From an uncultured Flavobacteriales bacterium (lineage in GTDB: Bacteria > Bacteroidota > Bacteroidia > Flavobacteriales_D > Sanyastnellaceae): DNA of 64,000 bases. The notes beneath the pieces are model-generated. The model did no database searches and was not told the origin of the DNA. It worked only from the letters and a program-made list of their open reading frames with translations. Positions 42,997 to 52,167 of this stretch are shown in pieces. The translations under genes and the position numbers were made by a program. Within the stretch, counting starts at the first letter, position 1. Every line of letters starts with the position of its first letter. The DNA lies in assembly GCA_905479115.1 (NCBI GenBank), contig CAJQLF010000002.1, forward strand, positions 1-64,000. Reading direction: 5' to 3'.

Positions 42997-45720
42997 TCAG
43001 TGAGCATGTGAGAACACTTCATCCAGGATGGCCTGTTGACGTTGTGCATGCAACTCTGAGCTTCCAGAAGCCGGACTCGCGCTGATGCTGCGAGAAATCA
43101 CACTCAATGGAACCTGGGTGAAATGTTGAAGCATGAACGACCACGCACCCATATTTTGCGGCTCTTCTTGCACCCAGATGTAATTCGCTTCCATTCCGTA
43201 GCGCTTCACAAGGACATTCAATTCATTTACTGGCAGGGGATGAAGTTGCTCCAAACGCACAAAAGCCATGTTATTGGCAGCTTGTTCATCCAGCCGTTCA
43301 ATCAAATCATAATAGACTTTTCCAGCGCAAAGCACGACCGTATCCACTGCCTTGGCTTTTTTCAAACTGGAGATCCGTGGATCATCAATAACCTTTTGGA
43401 ATCCTCCTCTGGCCATTTCCGCGAATTGCGAAACCGCTTTAGGGTAGCGCAAAAGCTTCTTTGGCGTGAAGACCACCAGCGGCTTCCGGAAATTCAACTT
43501 GACTTGACGGCGGAGCAAGTGGAAATAGTTCGCGGGTTCTGTGACATTGCAAACGAAGAAATTGTCCCCACTGCCCAATTGTAAAAACCGCTCCATCCGG
43601 CCGGAGCTGTGTTCCGAACCCATGCCTTCATATCCATGAGGCAGCAGCAACGTGAGGCCATTCATCGTTCGCCACTTATCCTCCGCTGCACTTAAAAATT
43701 GGTCGAATAAAATCTGAGCACCGTTGTTGAAGTCTCCGAATTGCGCTTCCCATATGGTGAGGCCATTGGGGACTGCGAACGCATAGCCGTAGTCAAATCC
43801 AGCGACAGCATATTCGCTCAAAAGCGAATTGTAAATGGTCAACTTCTCCTGGTTCTCCGAGAGTAAATTCAGCGGTATAACCTCCTCTTCGCTGTCTTCT
43901 GTTTTTACAACCGCGTGGCGATGAGAGAACGTTCCGCGCTCCACGTCTTGTCCACTGATTCGCACAGGATGGCCCTCCGTCAATAAACTTGCATACGCCA
44001 ACAACTCGCCCAATGCCCAATCCAGCCGATCCTCATCAATCATCTTCAGCCGATCCCGCATCAAACGTTGGACCTTCCGATAATAAGATTTCCCCTCCGG
44101 TAACGTCGACATCGCCACAGCCAATTTTTTCAATTTAGCCTCTGTGACAGCCGTTTTGGGATTCATTTGCAGCGCCTTCTCATCGGCAACTTCATATGCC
44201 TTCCATAAGTCGCTTAAAAAATCTTCTACACTCGCCTTGGTTTTCTTCTGCGCTTTTTCAAAAGCCTGCTCCATTCGGGCAAGTTGAGCGTCCCTGACTT
44301 GCTGCACATCCGATGCCTGCATCGACCCGTCAGAAATCAATCGGTGCATGTACAATTTCAGGGGGTTCTCATGCTTCGCAATGGCCCTATACAATTGGGG
44401 CTGCGTGAACATCGGTTCATCGCCTTCATTGTGGCCATACTTGCGGTAACCCAGCAGGTCAATGAAGACATCCCGGTTCCAACGCTGTCGGTACAACAAG
44501 GCAATGCGCATCACCTGCACAACGTCTTCCGCATCATCGGCGTTCACATGAAAAACCAACGATTGAGTCACCTTTCCCACATCCGTGCAGTAAATGGAAC
44601 TTCGGCCATCCAGGTAATTCGTAGTGAAACCGACCTGGTTGTTGACGACAACGTGCACCGTTCCACCCGTTCGGTATCCATCGAGTTGAGCCATTTGAGC
44701 CATCTCATAGACGACTCCTTGCCCAGACAATGCCGCATCACCGTGAATAAGAATGGGCAACACCGCATTTTCATCGCCATCTAGCGCCTCTATCCGAGCG
44801 CGCGACAACCCCTGAACAACGGGTCCAACGGCCTCCAAATGAGAGGGATTGGGTGCCAGCGAAATCGTTACGTCCTCTCCTGAATCTGCTTTAAGTAAAC
44901 GGGAATAGCCCAAATGGTATTTGACATCGCCGTCGAAATCTCCCTCTTCATCGTATGACTTTCCTGAAAACTCACAAAAAATCTCTTCGTAGGGTTTACC
45001 CAAAATGTGGGCCAAGGTTGAAAGCCGGCCCCGGTGAGCCATACCAATAAAAACCTCCTTCACTCCTTGCTTGGTCCCTTCCTCAATCACGGCATCGAGC
45101 GCAGCAATGAGCGTTTCTCCACCCTCCAACGAAAACCGCTTTTGGCCAACAAATTTCTTCTGCAAAAACTCTTCGAACAGGGTTGCCTGCGCAAGTTTTT
45201 TTAGAATTTGGACCCGATCCTCCACGTCAATTCTGGGGCGATTGGCGAGCTCAATGTGCTCACGCACCCACGCTCGACGGTCCACATCCTGAATCATCAC
45301 ATACTCAATACCGATGCTGCTGCAATACGTCAACTCCAGGTGCTCAATGATGTCTTTCAGTTTGGCAGGGCCGATGCCGACTTCAATTCCTGCTTGAAAT
45401 ACCGTCTCTAAATCTTGATCTGAAAGCCCAAATGTACCCAGGCTCAAATCGGGCTGATACACCCGACGAGCTCGGACCGGATTGGTCTTGGTAAATAAAT
45501 GGCCTCGCTCGCGGTAGCCTTGGATCAAACCAATGACTTGAAACTCTTTTTGGGTAAAAGGCGAGGAACTATCCTCATCGTAGGAAGCTGTAGCTAGATC
45601 AAATCCCTTGAAAAAAAGCCTCCAGCTCGCATCAACGGACTCAGGGTTTGCCAGGTACTGAGCGTACAAGGATTCGATGGCGCGGGGTTCAGCTTGGCTG
45701 ATAAAGTCTAAAGGGTCCAT
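42997..45720 (-). CDS. odhA: 2-oxoglutarate dehydrogenase E1 component
   Basis: This thiamine-diphosphate enzyme decarboxylates 2-oxoglutarate in the TCA cycle. The 907-residue protein begins with the short E1-type N-terminal helix (MDPLDFISQAEPRAIESLY), has AHRGRLSTLAHILGKP, the ThDP motif GDAALSGQGVVYEMAQM with NNQVGFTT, and the transketolase-like C-terminal half with PHGYEGMGSEHSS. It lacks the fused succinyltransferase domain of actinobacterial OdhA. A longer frame to 45831 has no family match. A TATCTTTG box lies 26 bases upstream. lpdA, 5 kb away, would supply E3. Confidence 0.96.
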   Translation of the reverse strand: MDPLDFISQAEPRAIESLYAQYLANPESVDASWRLFFKGFDLATASYDEDSSSPFTQKEFQVIGLIQGYRERGHLFTKTNPVRARRVYQPDLSLGTFGLSDQDLETVFQAGIEVGIGPAKLKDIIEHLELTYCSSIGIEYVMIQDVDRRAWVREHIELANRPRIDVEDRVQILKKLAQATLFEEFLQKKFVGQKRFSLEGGETLIAALDAVIEEGTKQGVKEVFIGMAHRGRLSTLAHILGKPYEEIFCEFSGKSYDEEGDFDGDVKYHLGYSRLLKADSGEDVTISLAPNPSHLEAVGPVVQGLSRARIEALDGDENAVLPILIHGDAALSGQGVVYEMAQMAQLDGYRTGGTVHVVVNNQVGFTTNYLDGRSSIYCTDVGKVTQSLVFHVNADDAEDVVQVMRIALLYRQRWNRDVFIDLLGYRKYGHNEGDEPMFTQPQLYRAIAKHENPLKLYMHRLISDGSMQASDVQQVRDAQLARMEQAFEKAQKKTKASVEDFLSDLWKAYEVADEKALQMNPKTAVTEAKLKKLAVAMSTLPEGKSYYRKVQRLMRDRLKMIDEDRLDWALGELLAYASLLTEGHPVRISGQDVERGTFSHRHAVVKTEDSEEEVIPLNLLSENQEKLTIYNSLLSEYAVAGFDYGYAFAVPNGLTIWEAQFGDFNNGAQILFDQFLSAAEDKWRTMNGLTLLLPHGYEGMGSEHSSGRMERFLQLGSGDNFFVCNVTEPANYFHLLRRQVKLNFRKPLVVFTPKKLLRYPKAVSQFAEMARGGFQKVIDDPRISSLKKAKAVDTVVLCAGKVYYDLIERLDEQAANNMAFVRLEQLHPLPVNELNVLVKRYGMEANYIWVQEEPQNMGAWSFMLQHFTQVPLSVISRSISASPASGSSELHAQRQQAILDEVFSHAH

Positions 45721-45745
45721 GCGGACAATACGTGATTTCGTTCGA

Positions 45746-45753
45746 CAAAGATA
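45746..45753 (-). promoter_or_regulatory. Probable -7 box of odhA
   Basis: On the minus strand TATCTTTG matches TAnnTTTG in the 73-base gap between the unknown gene and odhA, suggesting odhA-odhB can be transcribed separately from the upstream isoprenoid gene. Confidence 0.5.
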
Positions 45754-45793
45754 CACCCGTGCCAGCAGACCCGGAAAGAAAAGAGCATCGAGG

Positions 45794-46180
45794 TCATTGC
45801 GAATCTTTTCCCGGCGAGATAACCTCTTCAAAAGTCCAGCGCATCCACACTTTCAAGGCCGCTCGCTCCAAAGACTTTTGGGCCAGCATCTGCGCCGCTT
45901 CAGGCCGCTCGTGATGGCTCAAAATTTCTCGCATCAGCTGCTCTCCTAAATCCAACCGATAAAACGAAGCAAAAAGCAATCCGGCATCCCCCTCCAAACC
46001 CCAGCCAATCTCATCAGCCAATAATTGCAGCAGATCAATACCGGCAGCTTCTACGCGTTCGGCATCCCACTGAAAGTCCTTGATTAATTGATGCTTGACG
46101 GCTCGCTGAAATGCCTCAACGGTGCGTCCTTCCGGAAGTTTGCGGTTGCCCAGCCAGCCGTCAATGGCCTCCGCTTCCAT
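45794..46180 (-). CDS. Uncharacterised 128-residue protein between polyprenyl synthase and odhA
   Basis: Not recognised. The protein is soluble, mostly helical in appearance and acidic (AIDGWLGNRKLPEGRTVEAF, VEAAGIDLLQLLADEIGWGL, SHHERPEAAQMLAQKSLERA), without cysteines, signal peptide or known motif. Its start codon overlaps the stop codon of the polyprenyl synthase gene by one base, so the two are translationally coupled and it is very likely real. A role tied to isoprenoid or quinone synthesis is possible only by position. Codon use looks like its neighbours. Confidence 0.7.
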   Translation of the reverse strand: MEAEAIDGWLGNRKLPEGRTVEAFQRAVKHQLIKDFQWDAERVEAAGIDLLQLLADEIGWGLEGDAGLLFASFYRLDLGEQLMREILSHHERPEAAQMLAQKSLERAALKVWMRWTFEEVISPGKDSQ

Positions 46181-47163
46181 TAAGATTCTCTTTGCGTGAC
46201 CAGTCCCGTCAAGAATTCAAACCACTCGCGATGTTCGTCGTTAAGTTGCAGGCGGTCTAAGCACGCCAACGCTCGACCCACCTGCTCGCTCATCAATTCC
46301 TTGGCGGCCACTTCCGCTCCAGCTGCCTGCATCGCCGAGCGAATCGCCTCAATTTTAGCCGCTGCATCCGATCGATTTCCGTCCCATGATGCCAGTGTTC
46401 TGCGAGCTTCCTCGTCCCCATTCTCTGCCGTGTATAAGCGCAAAAATGTTTTCTTATCCGCCAAAATATCTCCACCAATTTGCTTGCCAACGGCATCGCC
46501 TCCAAACGTATCCAACAAGTCATCTTGCATTTGAAATGCCAGACCCAATTGCTCCCCCAATTCAATCCAAATGGCGGTGCGTTCAGGCGACGCTCCAGCG
46601 GCAATGGCGCCGACTCCCAACGAAGCTGCAACCAATACCGAGGTCTTCAATCGAATCATCTCCAAATATTCTTCTACCGAAACATCCTGCCGCTCTTCGA
46701 ACGCCATGTCCGATTGCTGACCTAAGCAAACCTCCAGTGCCGTCTGATTGAACAGCTGCAAGGCACGAGGCAACACCTGCACGTCCAACTCCAAAAAAGC
46801 AATGTGGGCGAGGGTGTACATGGCATCTCCCGACAAAATTGCTGTGCTGTCATCCCACTTCGTGTGCACCGTATCCTGACCTCTCCGTTTGGGAGCCTCA
46901 TCCATGATGTCATCGTGCATAAGGGTAAAGTTGTGGAACAACTCAACTCCCATAGCCCCCGGCATCGCGACGTCCAATGGCCGCCCCTCTGCCTCCGCTG
47001 CCGATAAGGCAAGGACGGCGCGCAGCCGCTTACCTCCGAGTTGCATCAGGTAATGAACGGGCGCGTAAAGCCCGTCACCTTCGTCCGCCGGCCAACGATT
47101 CAAAAATGCGATTAAGGCAGCATCTGCCTTCGATTTCAGCCTATTCAGGTTGGGATGCTTCAT
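46180..47163 (-). CDS. Trans-polyprenyl diphosphate synthase
   Basis: The enzyme condenses isopentenyl diphosphate with allylic diphosphates. The 327-residue protein has LMQLGGKRLRAVLALSAAE, the first aspartate-rich motif DDIMD in FHNFTLMHDDIMDEAPKRRG, and the second DDLLD in FQMQDDLLDTFGG. A phenylalanine five residues before the first motif hints at a shorter product such as FPP or GGPP, but chain length should not be taken as fixed. It lies 14 bases after rfbA and is coupled to the unknown gene at 45.8 kb. ispD at 24.7 kb acts earlier in the same pathway. Confidence 0.93.
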   Translation of the reverse strand: MKHPNLNRLKSKADAALIAFLNRWPADEGDGLYAPVHYLMQLGGKRLRAVLALSAAEAEGRPLDVAMPGAMGVELFHNFTLMHDDIMDEAPKRRGQDTVHTKWDDSTAILSGDAMYTLAHIAFLELDVQVLPRALQLFNQTALEVCLGQQSDMAFEERQDVSVEEYLEMIRLKTSVLVAASLGVGAIAAGASPERTAIWIELGEQLGLAFQMQDDLLDTFGGDAVGKQIGGDILADKKTFLRLYTAENGDEEARRTLASWDGNRSDAAAKIEAIRSAMQAAGAEVAAKELMSEQVGRALACLDRLQLNDEHREWFEFLTGLVTQRES

Positions 47164-47177
47164 TAAAAAAGCCTTTT

Positions 47178-48056
47178 CTAAGCGGCTCCTCTGCCCCGCT
47201 TCAATTGATCCAGTAAGTACTCCCCGTATCCAGACTTACGCAATGGTGCCGCGATCAGCTCGAGTTGGGCATCATCGATGTAGCTCATGCGCCATGCGAT
47301 TTCTTCAATGCATCCAATTTTCAATCCCTGCCGTTCTTCAATCACCTGAACGTATTGGGATGCCTGCATCAACGATTCATGGGTCCCTGTATCGAGCCAC
47401 GCCATGCCACGGTCCATTTTGGAAACGAATAGTTTACCCGCATCGAGGTAGGCTTTGTTGACGTCCGTAATCTCGTATTCGCCACGCGCACTTGGCTGCA
47501 GCTCCGAAGCGATGTTGACGACGTCGTTGTCGTAAAAATACAAGCCTGGAACCGCGAAATTTGAAGGTGGATTTTTCGGCTTTTCGATGATGCTCACCGC
47601 CCGGTCAGATTCATCAAAAGTAACCACTCCATACCGCTCAGGATCGTTCACGTAATACGCATATACAATGGCTCCATCGGGATTGGTGTTGGCCCGCAAC
47701 TGCCGACCGAAACCTTTGCCATAGAAGATGTTATCCCCTAAAACCAACGCCACTTTTTCATTCCCAATGAAGTCTGCCCCGATAACAAATGCCTGAGCCA
47801 ACCCGTTGGGCTCCGGCTGTTCCGCATACGTCAGGGAACATCCAATCGAGGAGCCATCGCCCAATAAACGCTGAAAACCGGGCAAATCAGTCGGCGTGCT
47901 AATGATGAGAATGTCCCTGATTCCGCTGAGCATCAGCGTCGACAACGGGTAGTAAATCATCGGTTTGTCAAACACCGGCATCAATTGTTTTGAGACGGCT
48001 TTGGTCAATGGCCACAGACGAGTGCCGGATCCACCGGCTAGAATGATCCCTTTCAT
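47178..48056 (-). CDS. rfbA: Glucose-1-phosphate thymidylyltransferase
   Basis: RfbA makes dTDP-glucose from dTTP and glucose 1-phosphate, the first step to dTDP-rhamnose. The 292-residue protein has [47 protein letters not shown] and [14 protein letters not shown], all typical. It lies 6 bases after the exporter gene stop and 14 before the polyprenyl synthase, so it is transcribed within an envelope-related group rather than with rfbB/C/D. rfbD is at 32.0 kb. Confidence 0.96.
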   Translation of the reverse strand: MKGIILAGGSGTRLWPLTKAVSKQLMPVFDKPMIYYPLSTLMLSGIRDILIISTPTDLPGFQRLLGDGSSIGCSLTYAEQPEPNGLAQAFVIGADFIGNEKVALVLGDNIFYGKGFGRQLRANTNPDGAIVYAYYVNDPERYGVVTFDESDRAVSIIEKPKNPPSNFAVPGLYFYDNDVVNIASELQPSARGEYEITDVNKAYLDAGKLFVSKMDRGMAWLDTGTHESLMQASQYVQVIEERQGLKIGCIEEIAWRMSYIDDAQLELIAAPLRKSGYGEYLLDQLKRGRGAA

Positions 48057-48062
48057 TGCAGG

Positions 48063-50603
48063 TTAATTTTCGGATGATGACTTTGCACGTTGGTTCATCA
48101 ATTCATCGTGGCGTTCTTCTCCTCTGCCCGGTGAAAGACCGCGCTGAATTTCAAGTTCCTCCAACTCAATATCCTCCTCCTCGTCTAAGATAGAGAAGAA
48201 GGGCTCCTTGAATGATCTTGTAGTCAAGGTCTTTTCGAACTGCAACAACAGCGAGGGCAACAACAGCAAATTTGTTGTCATCGCCACTCCAAGCGTAATC
48301 GACACGAGAACACCCAAGAAGCGCGTCCCTTCAAACGTCGACAAGGCAAACATCAAAAAGCCAAAGAACAACACGATGCTGGTGTACATCATGCTGACGC
48401 CCGTCTCCTTCAGTGCCAGTATCACAGCTTCGCTAATGTTCCAACCTTTGACGTTTAATTCTTGTCGGTACTTCGCCAAAAAGTGAATGGTATCGTCCAC
48501 CGAAATCCCAAACGCGATGCTAAAGACCAGCACCGTAGATGGCTTGATAGGAATTCCTATCCACCCCATAAACCCTGCTGTGAAAAGAAGCGGGAAGAGG
48601 TTGGGAACGAGGGCGATGGCCACCATGCGCGCAGATTTGAAAAGCATCGCCATCATCAACGCGATCACGCAAATGGCCAGGACAATGGAAATCCCCAAAT
48701 TCTGGACCATGTAAGTGGTTCCCTTCAAAAAAGCCACGCTCGTGCCCGTCATGATCAAGTCATAGTTACTGGGCGGAAAAATACTGTCGATGCGCGGTTG
48801 AATATCGTCCATTAAGTCGCTCATTTCTACGGTGCCAACATCCGCCATTTGCACACTCACGCGGGTGATGCTGCGGGTTGAATCAAAAAAGTTCGACGTA
48901 ACATTTTGAGCGACGGAGGACTCTTCCGCGGCATCTTCCGACCCCCTCAGCCAAGGCCCGAACTGGGTTTTTTCCATGCCTAACCTGGGAAGACGGTAAT
49001 TCTTGGGATGCCCATTTTTGAAGGCTTGAAAGGCAAATTTTGTCGCATCTGCGGCACTTACCGATCGACTGAATTCGGGGTAATCGCTGAGAACATTTTG
49101 CAGCTTTTCAATGCGCTTCATCGAAGCGTTGCTGGCTGCGCCGTTGGGCTTTCCCGTATCAATCATGATTTCAAAGGGCATGGACCCTCCAAAACGAGCC
49201 TCGACCCATTGCAAGTCTGTGATCACCCGATCCTTATCGGGTAAGTCGTCTACAATATTCCCCGTGGTCTCCATTTGCAGCAACCCGGTGATGCTGAACA
49301 ACAGGATGGCTACAGACCCTATATAGACTTTGGAACGATGATTTTGAACGATGTGCACCAAGTGATTCACGAAAGTGAACATCCACCGGCGATCTAAATG
49401 CTCTGTATGCCGAGACTTCGGAGGGGGAAGCCACGTCATCAGTGCGGGAATCACCACAATCGAGATGACAAACATGCCCATGATATTCAGGGCGGTCACC
49501 ACCCCAAATTCTTTCAGCACCTCACTGCGGGTGAAGATGAATGTTGCAAAACCCAACGCCGTTGTAAAGTTGGTCAACAACGTTGCATTGCCCACTTTCA
49601 CAATCATGCGTTGCAAGGCCATGGCCTTATTCCCATGCCGTTTATACTCCCCATGGTACTTATTGACCAGGTAGATGCAATTGGGCACCCCAATGACAAT
49701 CATCAAGGGGGGAATAAGGCTCGTCATAAGGCTCAACTTATAGTCAAGCAGGGCCATGCTCCCCAAGCACCAAACCACCCCGATGCTCACCACGATCATG
49801 CTCACCCCCATCACCACGGGGTTTCGGAAGAAGAGGAATAGAAGCAAGGCAGTCACCAGAAATGCGGCCCCTATGAAGTACCCGATTTCATCCTTGACCT
49901 TGTTGGTCATCTCAATTCGAATGAAAGGCAAACCGCTGAGGGCCAGCTTGACTCCATGTTCCTCACTCCAGGCATCAGCCAGCGCGGTCACGTCTTCAAC
50001 AATGGTCCCTCGGCGTTCCGAATTGAACAACTGAGGATTCATGAACACCGTCATTAGCGTGGCGGTTCGTTCTTGGTTGTAGAGCAGGCCTTCGTAAAAC
50101 GGCAGGTCAAATAACCGGCCAAAAAACGCATCCGTTTCCGCTCCTGACATCTCGGATTGGAGCGGAAGCGAGGGCAAGATTGGCTGAATAACAAAGCGGC
50201 GATTGGTGGTGTCTTTGACCACATCAAACGCGCGCGTGAAGCAGAACACGCTGTCCACCAATGAAACAGGAACCGGATTATCTAGCCCGTCATCTGTGGT
50301 GTCTCGGCGGACATCCATGGTCCGAATGGACTCTGCTAATTGATCCCAGGCCAAAACGCCTTGGGGCGATTGCAAGGGATCTAAATCCGATCCGATCAGC
50401 ATTACATTTCCCTCCGTGCCGAAAATTTTCTTGAAGCGTTCGTAGTCGATCGCGGTCGAATCTGTTTCAGGCAGAAGCCCTCCAAATTCGTATTGCAACT
50501 TGAGGTTCGGAATTTGACCGCCCATGAAAGCCGTTCCCACGCCCAGGAGCAACAACAGCAATAAACGCTGCCGAATAAGAATGGCTGCAATTCGCGTCCA
50601 CAT
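48063..50603 (-). CDS. RND-superfamily exporter (MMPL/HpnN-like)
   Basis: The 846-residue protein has twelve predicted membrane helices in the RND pattern: helix 1 near the start, a large periplasmic loop, a five-helix group (about 230-410), a second loop, and a final five-helix group (about 650-800). Motifs include MVVSIGVVWCLGSMALLDYKLS-like text, GVPNCIYLVNKYHGEYKR and FSIAFGISVDDTIHFLAKYR, seen in MMPL/HpnN-type exporters of lipids or hopanoids. Substrate unknown. The start is taken at 50603; an ATG at 50648 is possible because a near-consensus promoter (TTG-18-TTACTTTG) lies at about 50693-50721. Confidence 0.88.
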   Translation of the reverse strand: MWTRIAAILIRQRLLLLLLLGVGTAFMGGQIPNLKLQYEFGGLLPETDSTAIDYERFKKIFGTEGNVMLIGSDLDPLQSPQGVLAWDQLAESIRTMDVRRDTTDDGLDNPVPVSLVDSVFCFTRAFDVVKDTTNRRFVIQPILPSLPLQSEMSGAETDAFFGRLFDLPFYEGLLYNQERTATLMTVFMNPQLFNSERRGTIVEDVTALADAWSEEHGVKLALSGLPFIRIEMTNKVKDEIGYFIGAAFLVTALLLFLFFRNPVVMGVSMIVVSIGVVWCLGSMALLDYKLSLMTSLIPPLMIVIGVPNCIYLVNKYHGEYKRHGNKAMALQRMIVKVGNATLLTNFTTALGFATFIFTRSEVLKEFGVVTALNIMGMFVISIVVIPALMTWLPPPKSRHTEHLDRRWMFTFVNHLVHIVQNHRSKVYIGSVAILLFSITGLLQMETTGNIVDDLPDKDRVITDLQWVEARFGGSMPFEIMIDTGKPNGAASNASMKRIEKLQNVLSDYPEFSRSVSAADATKFAFQAFKNGHPKNYRLPRLGMEKTQFGPWLRGSEDAAEESSVAQNVTSNFFDSTRSITRVSVQMADVGTVEMSDLMDDIQPRIDSIFPPSNYDLIMTGTSVAFLKGTTYMVQNLGISIVLAICVIALMMAMLFKSARMVAIALVPNLFPLLFTAGFMGWIGIPIKPSTVLVFSIAFGISVDDTIHFLAKYRQELNVKGWNISEAVILALKETGVSMMYTSIVLFFGFLMFALSTFEGTRFLGVLVSITLGVAMTTNLLLLPSLLLQFEKTLTTRSFKEPFFSILDEEEDIELEELEIQRGLSPGRGEERHDELMNQRAKSSSEN

Positions 50604-50760
50604 CAAGCTAAAAGTGTTCGGTATTGATTCGAATGGGGCATGGTACAATCACTCCAGAATCTGTACGATTTCTTTAACTACAGATTCAAGTGCAAAGTAA
50701 AGGGAAAAACCATCGAGCCAATCACTCCCACTTCCTGCTTGCAAATGTTACCTTTACGGC

Positions 50761-52164
50761 ATGGAATCTTTTGATGTCATTGTTATCGGAAGTGGCCCCG
50801 GCGGATACGTTGCGGCAATCCGAGCGGCCCAATTAGGAAAGAAAACCGCGTTGGTCGAAAAGTACAGCTCCCTCGGCGGTACCTGCTTGAATGTCGGGTG
50901 CATCCCTTCGAAAGCACTGTTGGATAGCTCCGAACATTATCACCAAGCCGCACACCAGTTTGAAACCCACGGCATTCAAACAGGAGGTTTAAAGCTCGAT
51001 TTCAAACGGATGATCGCCCGCAAAAGCGAAGTGGTGGAACAGACCGTTGGTGGCATCGACTTCTTGATGAAGAAGAACAATATCACAGTCCTGCGCGGAA
51101 TGGGAAGTTTTAAAGATGCCCACACCATTGAAGTGAAGCCTACCAAAGGCAAGGGTTCCAGCGTTAAAGGCGATCACATCATCCTCGCAACCGGATCCAA
51201 GCCCGCGTCCCTTCCATTCATTCAGATCGACAAAAAACGCGTCATCACCTCAACAGAAGCCTTGAGCTTGCCATCCCTGCCCAAGAGCATGGTGGTCATC
51301 GGTGGTGGAGTTATTGGACTGGAACTCGGGAGTGTATATGCGCGTTTGGGAACGGAGGTACACGTCGTGGAATACCAAGACACCATCATCCCGACCATGG
51401 ACCGAGGCATGGGCAAAGAATTAATGCGCAGCATGAAAAAGTTGGGCGTGAAGTTTCATTTACAGCATGGGGTCAAGGCCGTCAAGGCAACCGCCAAAAA
51501 CGTCACGGTGAAGGCGGATGACAAGAAAGGCAAGGAAGTCGAATGGAAGGCGGATTACTGCCTGGTTTCGGTCGGCCGAAGGCCCTACACGGAGGGGCTC
51601 AATCTCGAAGCAGCCGGATTGGCCGTGGATGAGCGAGGCCGCATTGATGTCAATGATCAGATGCGCACATCCGTTCCCCACATATTTGCCATCGGTGATG
51701 TTGTTCGAGGGGCGATGCTGGCGCACAAAGCTGAAGAAGAAGGCGTCGTGGCAGCAGAAGTCATAGCGGGCCAGCATCCGCACATCGATTACAACCTCAT
51801 TCCCAATGTGGTGTATACGTGGCCCGAAGTGGCTGGGGTTGGTCAAACAGAAGAACAACTCAAAGCGAATTCCGTGCCCTACAAAGGAGGTAGTTTTCCA
51901 TTCAAAGCGAGTGGGCGCGCACGCGCTTCCATGGACACGGATGGATCCGTCAAAGTCTTGGCTCATGCCGACACGGATGAAATTCTCGGAATCCACATGT
52001 GTGGACCGCGGGCAGCTGATATGATTGCAGAGGCGGTAGTTGCCATGGAATTCCGGGCCACAGCAGAAGACATCAGCCGCATGTCCCATGCTCACCCCAC
52101 GTTTACAGAAGCCATTAAGGAAGCCGCATTGGCTGCCACCGGCAACCGCGCTTTGCACGTGTAA
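50761..52164 (+). CDS. lpdA: Dihydrolipoyl dehydrogenase (E3)
   Basis: E3 reoxidises the lipoyl groups of 2-oxo acid dehydrogenases with FAD and NAD. The 467-residue protein has the FAD fold VIGSGPGGYVAAIRAAQLG, redox-active Cys42/Cys47 in GGTCLNVGCIPSK, the NAD fold VIGGGVIGLELGSVYARLG and the C-terminal active His-Glu in MSHAHPTFTEA. It lies 5 kb from odhA-odhB on the other strand and so is positioned to serve the 2-oxoglutarate complex. A TACCTTTA box ends four bases before the ATG. pabB follows three bases later. Confidence 0.96.
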   Translation: MESFDVIVIGSGPGGYVAAIRAAQLGKKTALVEKYSSLGGTCLNVGCIPSKALLDSSEHYHQAAHQFETHGIQTGGLKLDFKRMIARKSEVVEQTVGGIDFLMKKNNITVLRGMGSFKDAHTIEVKPTKGKGSSVKGDHIILATGSKPASLPFIQIDKKRVITSTEALSLPSLPKSMVVIGGGVIGLELGSVYARLGTEVHVVEYQDTIIPTMDRGMGKELMRSMKKLGVKFHLQHGVKAVKATAKNVTVKADDKKGKEVEWKADYCLVSVGRRPYTEGLNLEAAGLAVDERGRIDVNDQMRTSVPHIFAIGDVVRGAMLAHKAEEEGVVAAEVIAGQHPHIDYNLIPNVVYTWPEVAGVGQTEEQLKANSVPYKGGSFPFKASGRARASMDTDGSVKVLAHADTDEILGIHMCGPRAADMIAEAVVAMEFRATAEDISRMSHAHPTFTEAIKEAALAATGNRALHV

Positions 52165-52167
52165 GTC

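Noticed and set aside
43123-43584. Plus-strand 153-codon frame inside odhA, and similar long shadows in hflX, purH, kmo and lpdA
   Set aside because: They are antisense to well-identified genes, show no family motifs and have atypical residue composition.
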